This document shows positions 51,889 to 60,423 of a stretch of 64,000 nucleotides of DNA, piece after piece. Numbering within the stretch: position 1 is the stretch's first letter; each line of letters opens with the position of its first letter. The DNA is taken from the NCBI RefSeq assembly GCF_041916975.1, contig NZ_JAYRYK010000001.1, forward strand, positions 2,976,001 through 3,040,000. Direction: 5' to 3'. Source of the DNA: Sphingosinicella sp041916975 (lineage in GTDB: Bacteria; Pseudomonadota; Alphaproteobacteria; Sphingomonadales; Sphingomonadaceae). The notes under the pieces are model-generated. The model did no database searches. It was not told the origin of the DNA and saw only the letters and a list, made by a program, of their open reading frames with translations. The position numbers and the translations under genes are program-made.

Positions 51889-53558
51889 GCATTGTTGCGC
51901 GTGTCGGTCTCTATTGGCACACCCTGCGGTATCTGCGCCCCATCCAGTTCTACGGTCGCCTGAAACGCCTGCTGCCGGTCCCGGCCAGCGGTCTCGCGCG
52001 GTCCGCACCTCCGCCGGAAGCCGCGTCTGGTCCTTGGGTCGCGCCCGCACGCCGCCATCCGAGCCTTCTGGATTCCGACCTGTTCTGCTTCCTCGGCCGA
52101 CATGGTACGTTGCGGGAGATCGGCTGGGACGCACCGGATCGGGATGCACTCTGGCGCTACAACCTGCATTATTTCGATGACCTCAACGCCGAAGGCGCCG
52201 AGGCGCGCACGGACTGGCATCGGGTACTGCTCGCTGACTGGGTCCACGCGAATCCCCCTGCGCGGGGCATTGGCTGGTCACCGTATCCGACTTCGCTGCG
52301 CATCGTGAACTGGTTGAAATGGCATTGGTCCGGCCATGCTTTGCCGCAACCATGCTGGAACAGCCTCGCGGTCCAGGCGCGCTGGCTGTCGAGGCGGCTC
52401 GAATGGCATCTTCTCGGCAACCACTTGTTCGCCAACGCCAAGGCACTGGTCTTCGCGGGTCTCGGCTTTCGCGGTACGGAGGCTGAGGCGTGGCTGCATA
52501 CCGGGCTTCACATCATCGACCGGCAGCTCTCCGGGCAACTGCTGGCCGACGGTGGAAATTTCGAACTCAGCCCCATGTATCACGCCATTTTTCTCGAAGA
52601 CCTTCTGGATCTTCTCAACGCGGCGCGGCGGACGGACGGGCGGATTCCTGCCCGACCGGTCGAGCGCTGGCGCGAGGCGTCCGGCCGTATGCTCGGCTGG
52701 CTGGATGCCATGTCGCACCCCGATGGTGAAATCGGCCATTTCAACGATGCCGCGCCCGCGATCGCGCCGTGCCTCGCCGTGCTTCAGGCTTATGCAGCGC
52801 GGCTCGGCATCGCCTCCTGCGCGCCTGCGCCGATGGTGACGGCCGCGCGGCCTGCCGTTCGTCACTATGAGCAAAGCGGCTATATCCGCGTGGACGGCGC
52901 CGATGCCGCGCTGCTGCTCGACGTCGCGCCGATCGGACCCGACTATTTGCCGGGCCACGGCCACGCGGACTGCCTGTCCTTCGAATTGTCCCTCTTCGGC
53001 CGGCGTGTAATCGTGAATAGCGGGACCTCCTGCTATGGTAATGACCCGCGCCGTAAATACGAACGCGGCACGAGCGCGCATAGCACCGTAGAGGTGGCGG
53101 AGCAGAACTCCTCCGAAGTCTGGGGTGATTTTCGGGTCGCGCGCCGAGCTTATCCCTTTGATCTCGAAATTGATGCAGAGGCCGAAGCGATCGAGGTCGC
53201 CTGCAGCCACGATGGCTATCGACGTCTGGCCGGCAAGCCAGTGCATCGCAGGCGCTGGCGCCTGAACGGATCAGAACTTACGGTTAGGGACCGGGTGGAC
53301 GGAGGCGTCCCGGCCGTTGCGCGCTACATTCTCCATCCAGACGTCATGGTGGCTCCAGGGGAGCTAGACGGTTTCAAGCTCTCCATCGGTGACGGCCAGC
53401 AGCTGCATTTCACCATAGCGAAGGGCACGGCCCGACTGGAGCAGGTGCAATATGCGCGGGGTTTCGGCGATCTCGCGCCGACCCATTGCATCGCCATCGC
53501 CCTGGTCGATGGCCGGTCGGCCGCCAGCCTCCGTTGGCGTTTCCCGGATGTTTCCTGA
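51885..53558 (+). CDS. heparinase II/III-family protein
   Basis: A 557-residue protein of the alginate/heparin lyase fold. The N-terminal helical toroid has WRYNLHYFDDLNAEGA, GIGWSPYPTSLRIVNWLKWHW, RLEWHLLGNHLFANAKALVFAG and NFELSPMYHAIFLEDLLDLLN (Asn, Tyr and His are the usual catalytic set). The C-terminal beta-sandwich has LPGHGHADCLSFELSLFGRRVIVNSGTSCYG and RGTSAHSTVEV with the metal-site histidines. No signal peptide is visible, so it is either cytoplasmic or exported atypically. TTG 51885 overlaps the previous stop (TTGA) and is the likely start. Such proteins could trim or epimerise uronate-containing chains. Confidence 0.82.
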   Translation: MSIVARVGLYWHTLRYLRPIQFYGRLKRLLPVPASGLARSAPPPEAASGPWVAPARRHPSLLDSDLFCFLGRHGTLREIGWDAPDRDALWRYNLHYFDDLNAEGAEARTDWHRVLLADWVHANPPARGIGWSPYPTSLRIVNWLKWHWSGHALPQPCWNSLAVQARWLSRRLEWHLLGNHLFANAKALVFAGLGFRGTEAEAWLHTGLHIIDRQLSGQLLADGGNFELSPMYHAIFLEDLLDLLNAARRTDGRIPARPVERWREASGRMLGWLDAMSHPDGEIGHFNDAAPAIAPCLAVLQAYAARLGIASCAPAPMVTAARPAVRHYEQSGYIRVDGADAALLLDVAPIGPDYLPGHGHADCLSFELSLFGRRVIVNSGTSCYGNDPRRKYERGTSAHSTVEVAEQNSSEVWGDFRVARRAYPFDLEIDAEAEAIEVACSHDGYRRLAGKPVHRRRWRLNGSELTVRDRVDGGVPAVARYILHPDVMVAPGELDGFKLSIGDGQQLHFTIAKGTARLEQVQYARGFGDLAPTHCIAIALVDGRSAASLRWRFPDVS

Positions 53559-53568
53559 TGATCGCGTC

Positions 53569-54717
53569 ATGTTGACCCGCAGCCTCACTATCGTCACCAG
53601 CTACCCAATGGATGAGCCGGTCGTGCGTAACCGGTTGACGCCGCTCATCGATCGGGCAGTGGCGCGCGGTTTTCGCGTGCGCCTTGTCAGTAGCGGAACG
53701 ACAACTCTCGACGACGATCGGCCGGGCTTTCGGCACGACCGCCTTGGTGCGGTTGCAACGCCGCAGCGCAACTTCGTCCGCCGCGCAATCGATGAATGGC
53801 GCGCTGCGAAAGCCATCCTGCAGTCGGTCCGTACCACGCCGGAAGACATTGTGCTTGTCACCATCCCTTCGATGTTTCTGCTATTTCGCGTCGGGCTACT
53901 CTCAGGCGGACGCAAACTGCTCGACGTGCGCGATCTGACCTGGGAATATCTTCCGGACTCCCAACCCTTGCAGCGTGCCGCCAAGCTGTTGTTTCGGCAT
54001 CTGGCTCACGGACGCTTCGGCAGCTTCGACCTCATCAGCTGCACCAACGAACGCGAGCGTGCCTATCTTGCGAACAAACTGCGGATCGCGCCTTCGGAGA
54101 TTGTTCTGGTGCCCAACGGTATCGCACAGTCACAATTTGATCTGCTTGCCCCGAACGGCATCCGGCGCGCGGACGCGCTTGAGGTCAGTTACATCGGCAA
54201 TGTCGGCGTGGCGCAGAATCTGTCGATTCTGCTCCGGGCCGCACAGATGCTGCCCAAGGTCCGCTTCAACATTGTCGGCGGTGGCACTGCTCTGACTGAA
54301 ATCTCGATGCTACGGAAGAGCATGGCACTCGACAACGTCCATATGACAGGCCGCATCGCTTGGGATGAGGTACGGTCAATCTACAATCGGACCCATATCC
54401 TGTATGCACAGTTGTCGGCGAATTTCGAAGGTGCAATGCCCTCCAAGCTTTATGAATATTTGTCGACGGGCAAATATGTGGTCTATGGCGGCGGCGGCGA
54501 GGCCCGAAAGATGCTCGCGCGCTTTGACAATAATGTCGTCATCGATCCGGACGATCCTGATGCGCTCGTGCAGGCAATCCGCGACGCCGCGCGCGATGGC
54601 GCCGACCGGCGCCTGTCGCTTCGTAACCGCGAGGCGATTGAGGCCAGCTTTATCCGCGAACATGCCAGCGACCGGCTGCTTGACCGGATGATAGAACAGT
54701 TCAATCTCATCGCATGA
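53569..54717 (+). CDS. glycosyltransferase family 4-like
   Basis: A 382-residue GT-B enzyme with WbuB-like layout. N-domain: RSLTIVTSYPMDEPVVRNRLTPLIDRAV, and RKLLDVRDLTWEYLPDSQPLQRAAKLLFR. C-domain: EVSYIGNVGVAQNLSILLRAAQMLPKVRFNIVGGG, MTGRIAWDEVRSIYNRTHILYAQLSANFEGAMPSKLYEYLSTGKYVVYGGGGEA, which carries the GT4 acidic residues in E-G-A-M-P-S-K-L-Y-E. ATG 53569 or ATG 53548 (which overlaps the upstream stop) could start it; neither has a good ribosome-binding site. Its stop overlaps the next start by 4 bp. Confidence 0.85.
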   Translation: MLTRSLTIVTSYPMDEPVVRNRLTPLIDRAVARGFRVRLVSSGTTTLDDDRPGFRHDRLGAVATPQRNFVRRAIDEWRAAKAILQSVRTTPEDIVLVTIPSMFLLFRVGLLSGGRKLLDVRDLTWEYLPDSQPLQRAAKLLFRHLAHGRFGSFDLISCTNERERAYLANKLRIAPSEIVLVPNGIAQSQFDLLAPNGIRRADALEVSYIGNVGVAQNLSILLRAAQMLPKVRFNIVGGGTALTEISMLRKSMALDNVHMTGRIAWDEVRSIYNRTHILYAQLSANFEGAMPSKLYEYLSTGKYVVYGGGGEARKMLARFDNNVVIDPDDPDALVQAIRDAARDGADRRLSLRNREAIEASFIREHASDRLLDRMIEQFNLIA

Positions 54718-55694
54718 GCAGGGTTCTAGTCACCGGGGCGGCCGGCTTCGTCGGCCGGGCACTTACGCGGCATCTTCTGGGCCTTGGCTTCGACGTGTGT
54801 GCGGTCGGCCGCCGCGCTGGTACGATCGAAGAGATGGTTCCCCTTCATGGCATCGGCACGATCAATGGTGCGACCGACTGGCACGGTCTGCTGAGCGGAG
54901 TCAGTTATGTGGTGCACTGTGCGGCGCGGGCGCACAAGCTCAACGATCGAAATCCGGACCGGATGGCGGCCTTTCGCGAGACGAACGTCGCGGCGTCGCT
55001 CGCGCTCGCTCGCCAAGCCGCCGCCGCCGGTGTCCGACGCTTCATCTTCCTGAGTTCAATCGGTGTCAACGGTAACTGGACTATCAGGCCATTTACAGAG
55101 GAAGATGTGCCACAGCCGGTCGAGGATTATGCCCGCAGCAAGCTGGAGGCCGAGACCGGGCTGAGGCAACTGGCGACCAACACCGGCATGGAACTGGTGA
55201 TCATCCGTCCGCCTCTGGTCTACGGCCCTGATGCGCCTGGCAATTTCGGCCGGCTGCTGGCGTTGGCGGCGAGCGGTCTGCCGCTGCCGCTCGGGGCGGC
55301 CGACGCGCCGCGAAGCTTCGTTGCGCGCGACAATCTCGTCGACTTCATCTCAACGACGATCATGCATCCTCGGGCGGCCGACCAGATCTTCTTGGTCGCC
55401 GATGGGCAAGACCTGTCGACTGCGAAAATGCTGCGACTGATCGCTGGCGGCTTGGGGCGCTCCCCCCATCTTGTTACTGTCCCACCGACTTTCTTGTTTT
55501 GGATGTCCGGGCTTCTGGGAAAACGTGCCTTGCTCGACCGGTTACTATCACCACTCCAGGTCGACACTGCCAAGGCGCGCAATATGCTAGATTGGCGGCC
55601 GCTGGTGGCGGCAGAGATAGCGGTGCAGGATGCGGCACGGCAGTGGCATACAAGAAAGTCGGTGCAATCGGAGTTGAGACGAGGTCGGGCGTGA
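54714..55694 (+). CDS. NAD-dependent epimerase/4-ketoreductase (WbpV/WreQ-like)
   Basis: A 326-residue extended SDR. VTGAAGFVGRALTRHLLGLGF (NAD loop), VVHCAARAHKLND, FIFLSSIGVNG with the catalytic serine, and YARSKLEAE with the Y-x3-K pair near residue 142; then IRPPLVYGPDAPGNFGRLL. Relatives (WbpV, WreQ) reduce the 4-keto group of UDP-2-acetamido-2,6-dideoxy-4-keto-glucose to give UDP-QuiNAc. The following dehydratase and initiating transferase complete that set. ATGA overlap in front, GTGA overlap behind. Confidence 0.82.
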   Translation: MSRVLVTGAAGFVGRALTRHLLGLGFDVCAVGRRAGTIEEMVPLHGIGTINGATDWHGLLSGVSYVVHCAARAHKLNDRNPDRMAAFRETNVAASLALARQAAAAGVRRFIFLSSIGVNGNWTIRPFTEEDVPQPVEDYARSKLEAETGLRQLATNTGMELVIIRPPLVYGPDAPGNFGRLLALAASGLPLPLGAADAPRSFVARDNLVDFISTTIMHPRAADQIFLVADGQDLSTAKMLRLIAGGLGRSPHLVTVPPTFLFWMSGLLGKRALLDRLLSPLQVDTAKARNMLDWRPLVAAEIAVQDAARQWHTRKSVQSELRRGRA

Positions 55695-56878
55695 ATATTC
55701 TTTCTCTGGTCGGCCGTGATCGGGCGCTATTCGAAGCCGATCTGGCCACATATGGCGATGTGATGGCGGAAACTGTCCGCAACGCGCGTTTCCTGGTGAT
55801 CGGCGGTGCGGGTTCGATTGGGCAGGCCGTGGCGCGCGAGGTCTTCAAGCGCAACCCGAAAGCGCTGCATATTGTTGACATCAGCGAGAACAATATGGTC
55901 GAGTTGGTGCGCGATCTGCGCAGTACGCTGGGCTACATAGACGGAGACTTTCGAACTTTCGCCATTGACTGTGGCGGGCGCGAGTTCGAGGCGCTTATGG
56001 TGGCAGAGGGGGGCTATGACTATGTGTTGAACCTCTCGGCGCTCAAGCATGTGCGCAGCGAGAAGGATCCTTTCACGTTGATGCGCATGGTCCAGGTCAA
56101 TATTTTCAACACTCTCAAGACCCTGCAGCTGGCCCATGAAGGCTGTACGCAGAAATATTTCTGCGTATCGACGGACAAGGCTGCGAATCCCGTCAATATG
56201 ATGGGTGCGAGCAAACGCATCATGGAGATGTTCCTGATGCGGGAGAGTCTCGTGCAGCCGATTTCGATGGCGCGTTTCGCCAATGTCGCTTTCTCGGATG
56301 GCTCGCTGCTGCAGGGGTTCAACCACCGCTTTGCTAAGCGCCAGCCGATCTCGGCTCCGAACGACGTACGTCGCTATTTCGTCACGCCGCAGGAAGCGGG
56401 TGAGTTGTGCCTGATGTCCTGCATCATGGGCGAGAATCGCGATATTTTCTTTCCGAAGCTCAGCGAGAAACTCCACCTCATCACTTTCTCGGAGATTGCC
56501 GTCCGTTACCTGCGCGCGCTTGGCTATGAGCCATTCGAATGTGCCAGCGAGGACGAGGCGCGCAGTCGGGCAGCAGAGCTGATCGAACGAAGATACTGGC
56601 CCTGCTATTTCTTCTCCAGCGATACGACGGGTGAGAAGGATTTCGAGGAATTCTTCACCGATAAGGAAGACCTTGACATGGTGCGCTTCAGTTCGGTCGG
56701 TGTGATTCGCAACCCGGCATCCTTCGATCGGAAAATCCTTGATCATTTCCAAGAACAGATCAGCCAGCTCCTCGCGCAGACATCCTGGAACAAGGGTGAT
56801 CTGGTCGATCTATTCTTCACGTTGCTCCCGGATTTTGCCCACAAGGAAACCGGGAAGTATCTCGACCAGAGAATGTGA
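55691..56878 (+). CDS. UDP-N-acetylglucosamine 4,6-dehydratase-like (soluble FlaA1/CapD type)
   Basis: A 395-residue SDR without the N-terminal membrane helices of PglF/CapD. FLVIGGAGSIGQAVAREVFKRNPKALHIVDISENNM (NAD loop), YDYVLNLSALKHVRSEKDPFTLMRMVQVNIFNTL, and FCVSTDKAANPVNMMGASKRIMEMFLM, where the lysine of GASK and the STDK motif form the FlaA1-type active site. It would make the 4-keto-6-deoxy intermediate of UDP-GlcNAc. GTG 55691 overlaps the previous stop; upstream readings fall in the reductase. A tail of about 60 residues beyond the usual fold is present. Confidence 0.83.
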   Translation: MNILSLVGRDRALFEADLATYGDVMAETVRNARFLVIGGAGSIGQAVAREVFKRNPKALHIVDISENNMVELVRDLRSTLGYIDGDFRTFAIDCGGREFEALMVAEGGYDYVLNLSALKHVRSEKDPFTLMRMVQVNIFNTLKTLQLAHEGCTQKYFCVSTDKAANPVNMMGASKRIMEMFLMRESLVQPISMARFANVAFSDGSLLQGFNHRFAKRQPISAPNDVRRYFVTPQEAGELCLMSCIMGENRDIFFPKLSEKLHLITFSEIAVRYLRALGYEPFECASEDEARSRAAELIERRYWPCYFFSSDTTGEKDFEEFFTDKEDLDMVRFSSVGVIRNPASFDRKILDHFQEQISQLLAQTSWNKGDLVDLFFTLLPDFAHKETGKYLDQRM

Positions 56879-57558
56879 CCATGCAACGCTGCTTCGACAT
56901 CCTGTTTGCAGGACTTGCGGTGATCGTCCTGTCCCCGCTGCTCATTCCGATTGCCCTGCTGCTACGGTTTACAGGCGAGGGTGAGATTTTCTTCCTTCAG
57001 GAGCGCATCGGCAAGGGGGGACGGCCGTTCAATCTTTTCAAGTTTGCAACGATGCTGAAAAATAGCCCCAGTATCGGTACCGGCACTGTAACGGTGAAAG
57101 GTGATGCGCGCATCCTCCCCGTCGGGAAATTCCTGCGCAAGACTAAGATTAACGAACTGCCGCAGTTGTTCAATATCCTGCTCGGCGACATGAGCATCGT
57201 CGGTCCGCGTCCGTTGACGAAGCAGACCTTTGGTGCCTATGCGCCTGAAACGCAGGCCATAGTTCTGCGCGTTCGTCCGGGTCTGTCGGGCATTGGTTCC
57301 GTCATCTTCCGGGACGAAGAAAGCATGCTTCATGGCCAGCATGATGCCCTTGAATATTATCATCGTGTGGTCGCGCCATATAAAGGAACGGTTGAGCGCT
57401 GGTATGTCGAAAACAATCGTCTTTTCAATTATTTCGCGATAGTTTTGGCGACCATCTGGGTTGTGGTCCTTCCCCGATCTCCACTCGTTTGGCGACTGTT
57501 CCCTACTCTGCCGTCACCGCCACGTGAACTGCAGGCAACCCTGAACCATCCAGGCTGA
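56875..57558 (+). CDS. initiating sugar-phosphate transferase (WcaJ/PglC-like)
   Basis: A 227-residue monotopic phosphoglycosyltransferase that loads the first sugar phosphate onto undecaprenyl phosphate. One N-terminal re-entrant membrane helix (CFDILFAGLAVIVLSPLLIPIALLLRF), then GEIFFLQERIGKGGRPFNLFKFATM, the catalytic Asp-Glu-containing segment KFLRKTKINELPQLFNILLGDMSIVGPRPL, and RPGLSGIGSV. The usual KFRSM is KFATM here, and the usual D-E in LRKTSLDELPQ is replaced by N-E (KINELPQ); the glutamate is retained. Start is GTG 56875 (4-bp overlap) or ATG 56881. Long C-terminal tail. Confidence 0.85.
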   Translation: MTMQRCFDILFAGLAVIVLSPLLIPIALLLRFTGEGEIFFLQERIGKGGRPFNLFKFATMLKNSPSIGTGTVTVKGDARILPVGKFLRKTKINELPQLFNILLGDMSIVGPRPLTKQTFGAYAPETQAIVLRVRPGLSGIGSVIFRDEESMLHGQHDALEYYHRVVAPYKGTVERWYVENNRLFNYFAIVLATIWVVVLPRSPLVWRLFPTLPSPPRELQATLNHPG

Positions 57559-57600
57559 CTTGTCGAAGTGGCAGCCACAAATACGTGGAAAACTGTGGAT

Positions 57601-58593
57601 ATGAGAGTTGTTGTCATCGGGCTCGGCTATGTCGGTTTGCCGTTCGCGATCGCTCTGGCGCGCTCGTGCGATACGATGGGGTTGGATATCTCTGCCGGGC
57701 GGGTCGCGGAACTTCAGCGCGGGCATGACCGCACACGCGAGGTTGAACCTGAAGTGCTGCGCGCCACCAGCCTGCGTTGCACTACTCCTATTGATGACTG
57801 CCGCGGCGCCGATATCTATATCGTTACCGTACCGACGCCGGTCGATGTTGCGAAAGAGTCGGATCTGGCACCAGTGCTGGCTGCAACCCGCGCAAACGCA
57901 TCGATCCTTGCCCAGGGCTAACGAGCGATCATCGTCTATGAATCGACTGTCTATCCGGGTGTTACCGAAGATATCCGCGGACCCGACATCGAACGTGTCT
58001 GGGGGATATTCGGCAAGCTAGGCCTCTCAGTCTACGACGCGTTGGAGCCGGCCGCAACAAAATGGAATTTTCTCAAGTTTCAGCCAAGCCTTGCCGGCGG
58101 CCACTGCATCGGCGTCGACGCCTATTGCTAAATGGCGCAGAAGCTTGGGCACGATCCGCAGGTGGTTCTGGCGGGACGCGCCGTGAACGACACCATGGGC
58201 CTTTACATTGCCGGCCAGGTACATGCGTGGCTGGGTCGGGTAGGTAAGATTCTCGTGCTGGGTGTTACTTTTAAGGAAGACGTGCCCGATCTTGGGAATT
58301 CGAAGGTCGTCGATATCATCGGTCGTCTCCAGTGGATCGGACATGATGTGACGGTGCACGATCCTCTCGCAGATGCAGCTGAAGCAGATCATGAATACGG
58401 GTTTCTGCTTGATGATAACGCATTTTCGTACCGTTACGACGCGGTCATCGCTGCTGTAGCGCATGCCTTCTATAAGGCGGTCGAGCCATATGTCGTCGTC
58501 GAGCTGTTGAACGAAAACGGTCTGGTTGTAGACATTAAGGGCGTCTGCCGCGAGCAGCACTTTCCCGCGTACGTTTGCCGCTTGCAGATTTAG
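57601..58593 (+). pseudogene. broken nucleotide-sugar (UDP-HexNAc) 6-dehydrogenase, WbpA/VipA type
   Basis: One reading frame from ATG 57601 keeps family similarity to 58593, but it is interrupted by TAA at 57919-57921 (after ILAQG) and TAA at 58129-58131 (inside the AYC-MAQK region, after the catalytic-cysteine loop GGHCIGVDAY). Between VYESTVYPGVTEDI and IFGKLGLSVYDALEPAATKWNF about 95 residues are missing compared with intact WbpA, including the SPER and NTQRDLNIAL segments. The N-terminal Rossmann motif IGLGYVGLPFA and C-terminal LGVTFKEDVPDLGNSKVVDI are well kept, so decay looks recent. It cannot make a working enzyme. Confidence 0.85.
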
Positions 58594-58742
58594 GACGACA
58601 TCAAACACTCTTGTGGCAACATCTGGGCCGAGAAGAGTGCCTATCCTAACGCGCATAGGTGCAGTGGCTGCAACCCGTTCGTTGTCGGGCGAATACGATA
58701 GTGCAATCATGGGGCTTCAATAATAACAGGACAAACTTTACG

Positions 58743-59633
58743 ATGCACAAACTCACGGATGGGGAGGGGCCGGTGGGGAATGCTGATGACTGGCTGAATG
58801 GAGAGGCTTTACCGGCCGATCTTTCCCTAATTCCAGACGATGTGTTCACCAAGCTCATGTCGGGCGAGCACATCTTTGGCGATGACTTCGTGCCTGCCTC
58901 CATCGACCGCTGGTTTGAGGACGAGAAGAGTGCCTCCTATGCGTGCTATGAGGGTGTGGATACAACCCAGTACGATATCCTCAATTGGATACATGCCTTT
59001 CGCCGCGTGAAACACCGGACATTTGAGAACTGTCTCGCGATCGGTGTCGCTGATGGAAAGGACGTGGAACCCTTGGCGCATCAGGTCGGGAGCTTCTTCT
59101 GCGTCGAACCCGAAGAAAAATGGTGGCGTCCGCTCATCGGGGGGAAGCCAGCCCACTACCGCACTCCGAACGCCGATGGGAGTTTGACCGCATTTCAGGA
59201 CGAGTCCTTTGATCTCTCCATCGCGATCGGATGCCTTCATCATATTCCGAATGTCTCCCATATCATCAGCGAGATGGGGCGAACGACGGCAAGTGGGGGC
59301 TATCTGATTATTCGCGAGCCGATCACGATGATGGGCGATTGGCGTTTCCCCCGCCCGAACATGACGAGACGGGAGAGAGGTCTCCCACCGCAGCCACTGC
59401 TTCAAGCGGTCGAGCGTGCCGGGTTCACGTCCGAGTCCGTTGTCTACTTCGATTGCCCCCTAGTAGCCCGTGGCGGCGCGAAGCTCGGGATCAAGCCTTA
59501 TAACAACACGGTGTTTGTCGTTCTGGACTGGCTGCTGTGTCGTGCACTGCGCTGGAACATGCACTACCGTCCGCGCAGTATCCTTCAGAAGATCGCGCCA
59601 AGCTCCGTGTTCATCGTAGCTCGAAAGATTTAG
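58743..59633 (+). CDS. SAM-dependent methyltransferase
   Basis: A 296-residue class I methyltransferase. SAM-domain marks are NCLAIGVADGKDVEPLAHQ (motif I, about 98), FFCVEPEEKWW, FDLSIAIGCLHHIPNVSHIISEMGRTTASGGYLIIREP (motifs II-III with the post-II HHIP) and the C-terminal AGFTSESVVYF. Start is uncertain: ATG 58743 leaves a 65-residue lead (HKLTDGEGPVGNADDWLN), and its nearest purine run is AGGA about 12 bases up. It follows the broken dehydrogenase by 149 bp that shows no gene, so it may be a separate unit. Substrate unknown, probably a sugar or glycan. Confidence 0.78.
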   Translation: MHKLTDGEGPVGNADDWLNGEALPADLSLIPDDVFTKLMSGEHIFGDDFVPASIDRWFEDEKSASYACYEGVDTTQYDILNWIHAFRRVKHRTFENCLAIGVADGKDVEPLAHQVGSFFCVEPEEKWWRPLIGGKPAHYRTPNADGSLTAFQDESFDLSIAIGCLHHIPNVSHIISEMGRTTASGGYLIIREPITMMGDWRFPRPNMTRRERGLPPQPLLQAVERAGFTSESVVYFDCPLVARGGAKLGIKPYNNTVFVVLDWLLCRALRWNMHYRPRSILQKIAPSSVFIVARKI

Positions 59634-59701
59634 CCTCGATGAAGAAAAAGGGAGAAGCTACCTCGCTTGGGATGCCACTTCAAGAGCGTCAGCTGGTAGT
59701 T

Positions 59702-59777
<76 letters not shown>

Positions 59778-59819
59778 ACACGTCTTGCTTGCGGCCCGGT
59801 CTGGTCCCGGGCGGCGGGC

Positions 59820-59848
59820 ATTTAGGTCAGAAGCCGCGCGGTGCGCAA
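59820..59848 (-). promoter_or_regulatory. promoter of tRNA-Ala
   Basis: On the minus strand TTGCGC (59848-59843), 17-bp spacer, CTAAAT (59825-59820), 42 bp before the mature tRNA 5' end. Confidence 0.5.
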
Positions 59849-59876
59849 GCACCTTGTGCGGCTCCCATTCAAAAAA

Positions 59877-60203
59877 TCAGACGTCTTCGCCCGATTCCTT
59901 GGTCATCGCGACTTCGCCGAGGTCGTCGTCGCCACCGAGGTCGTTCTCGTCGTCCGGGTTCACGTCGTCGTCGTCGACATCCACGTCGAGATCGTCTTCG
60001 TCGAGGGCGCCGTCATCGCTTTCGGTGGCGGCTTCCTTTTTCACCACCTCGAAGGGCAGCGGCTGCTTGGACTTCAGGATCGGCTCGGGCGCCCAGGCCG
60101 TTCCGCATTCGATGCAGGTGACGGGGTCATCGGCGCCAAGATCGTAAAAGCGGGTGCTGCATTTCGGGCAGGTGCGCTTCGTTCCCCATTCGGGCTTCAC
60201 CAA
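59877..60203 (-). CDS. TIGR02300-type zinc protein (FYDLN acidic domain)
   Basis: A 108-residue protein known in alphaproteobacteria as the FYDLN acid family. The N-terminal 50 residues form a zinc ribbon: KPEWGTKRTCPKCSTRFYDLG and PVTCIECGTAW, two CxxC pairs. The rest is an extremely acidic low-complexity tail of aspartate and glutamate (about residues 68-108). Function unknown. I take TTG 60203 as the start because GGAG lies 7 bases upstream and MVKPEWGTKR is the family N-terminus; GTG 60200 is next. Upstream codons are unrelated. It lies upstream of the tRNA-Ala gene on the same strand and diverges from aroA. Confidence 0.88.
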   Translation of the reverse strand: MVKPEWGTKRTCPKCSTRFYDLGADDPVTCIECGTAWAPEPILKSKQPLPFEVVKKEAATESDDGALDEDDLDVDVDDDDVNPDDENDLGGDDDLGEVAMTKESGEDV

Positions 60204-60423
60204 GATATGTCTCCGGACGTTCGTATTTCGTACAGCTGTCTGTCGTGTAGCCGCTACCCAAGCGCACAAAAGGGCGCCGCCGGGGCGGATTCGCGGGCGG
60301 TGCCTTGCCATGCGCGTGCGGCGCTGTCAAAACCTAATCGCGCCGGGAGCCCCCGCGCGCGGCCGTCGGCGTTGCGTCGGCAGCTTCCCATAGCTGTTTC
60401 CTCCAGGATGAAGGGGCCGACCG

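Noticed and set aside
57919..58131. Stop-codon recoding in the WbpA-like gene
   Set aside because: Both stops are TAA, which is not used for selenocysteine or pyrrolysine, and the accompanying deletion of about 95 residues would inactivate the enzyme anyway.
58594..58742. A further gene or attachment site between the broken dehydrogenase and the last methyltransferase
   Set aside because: The 149 bp contain no open frame with a start signal, no inverted repeat of note and no direct repeat.
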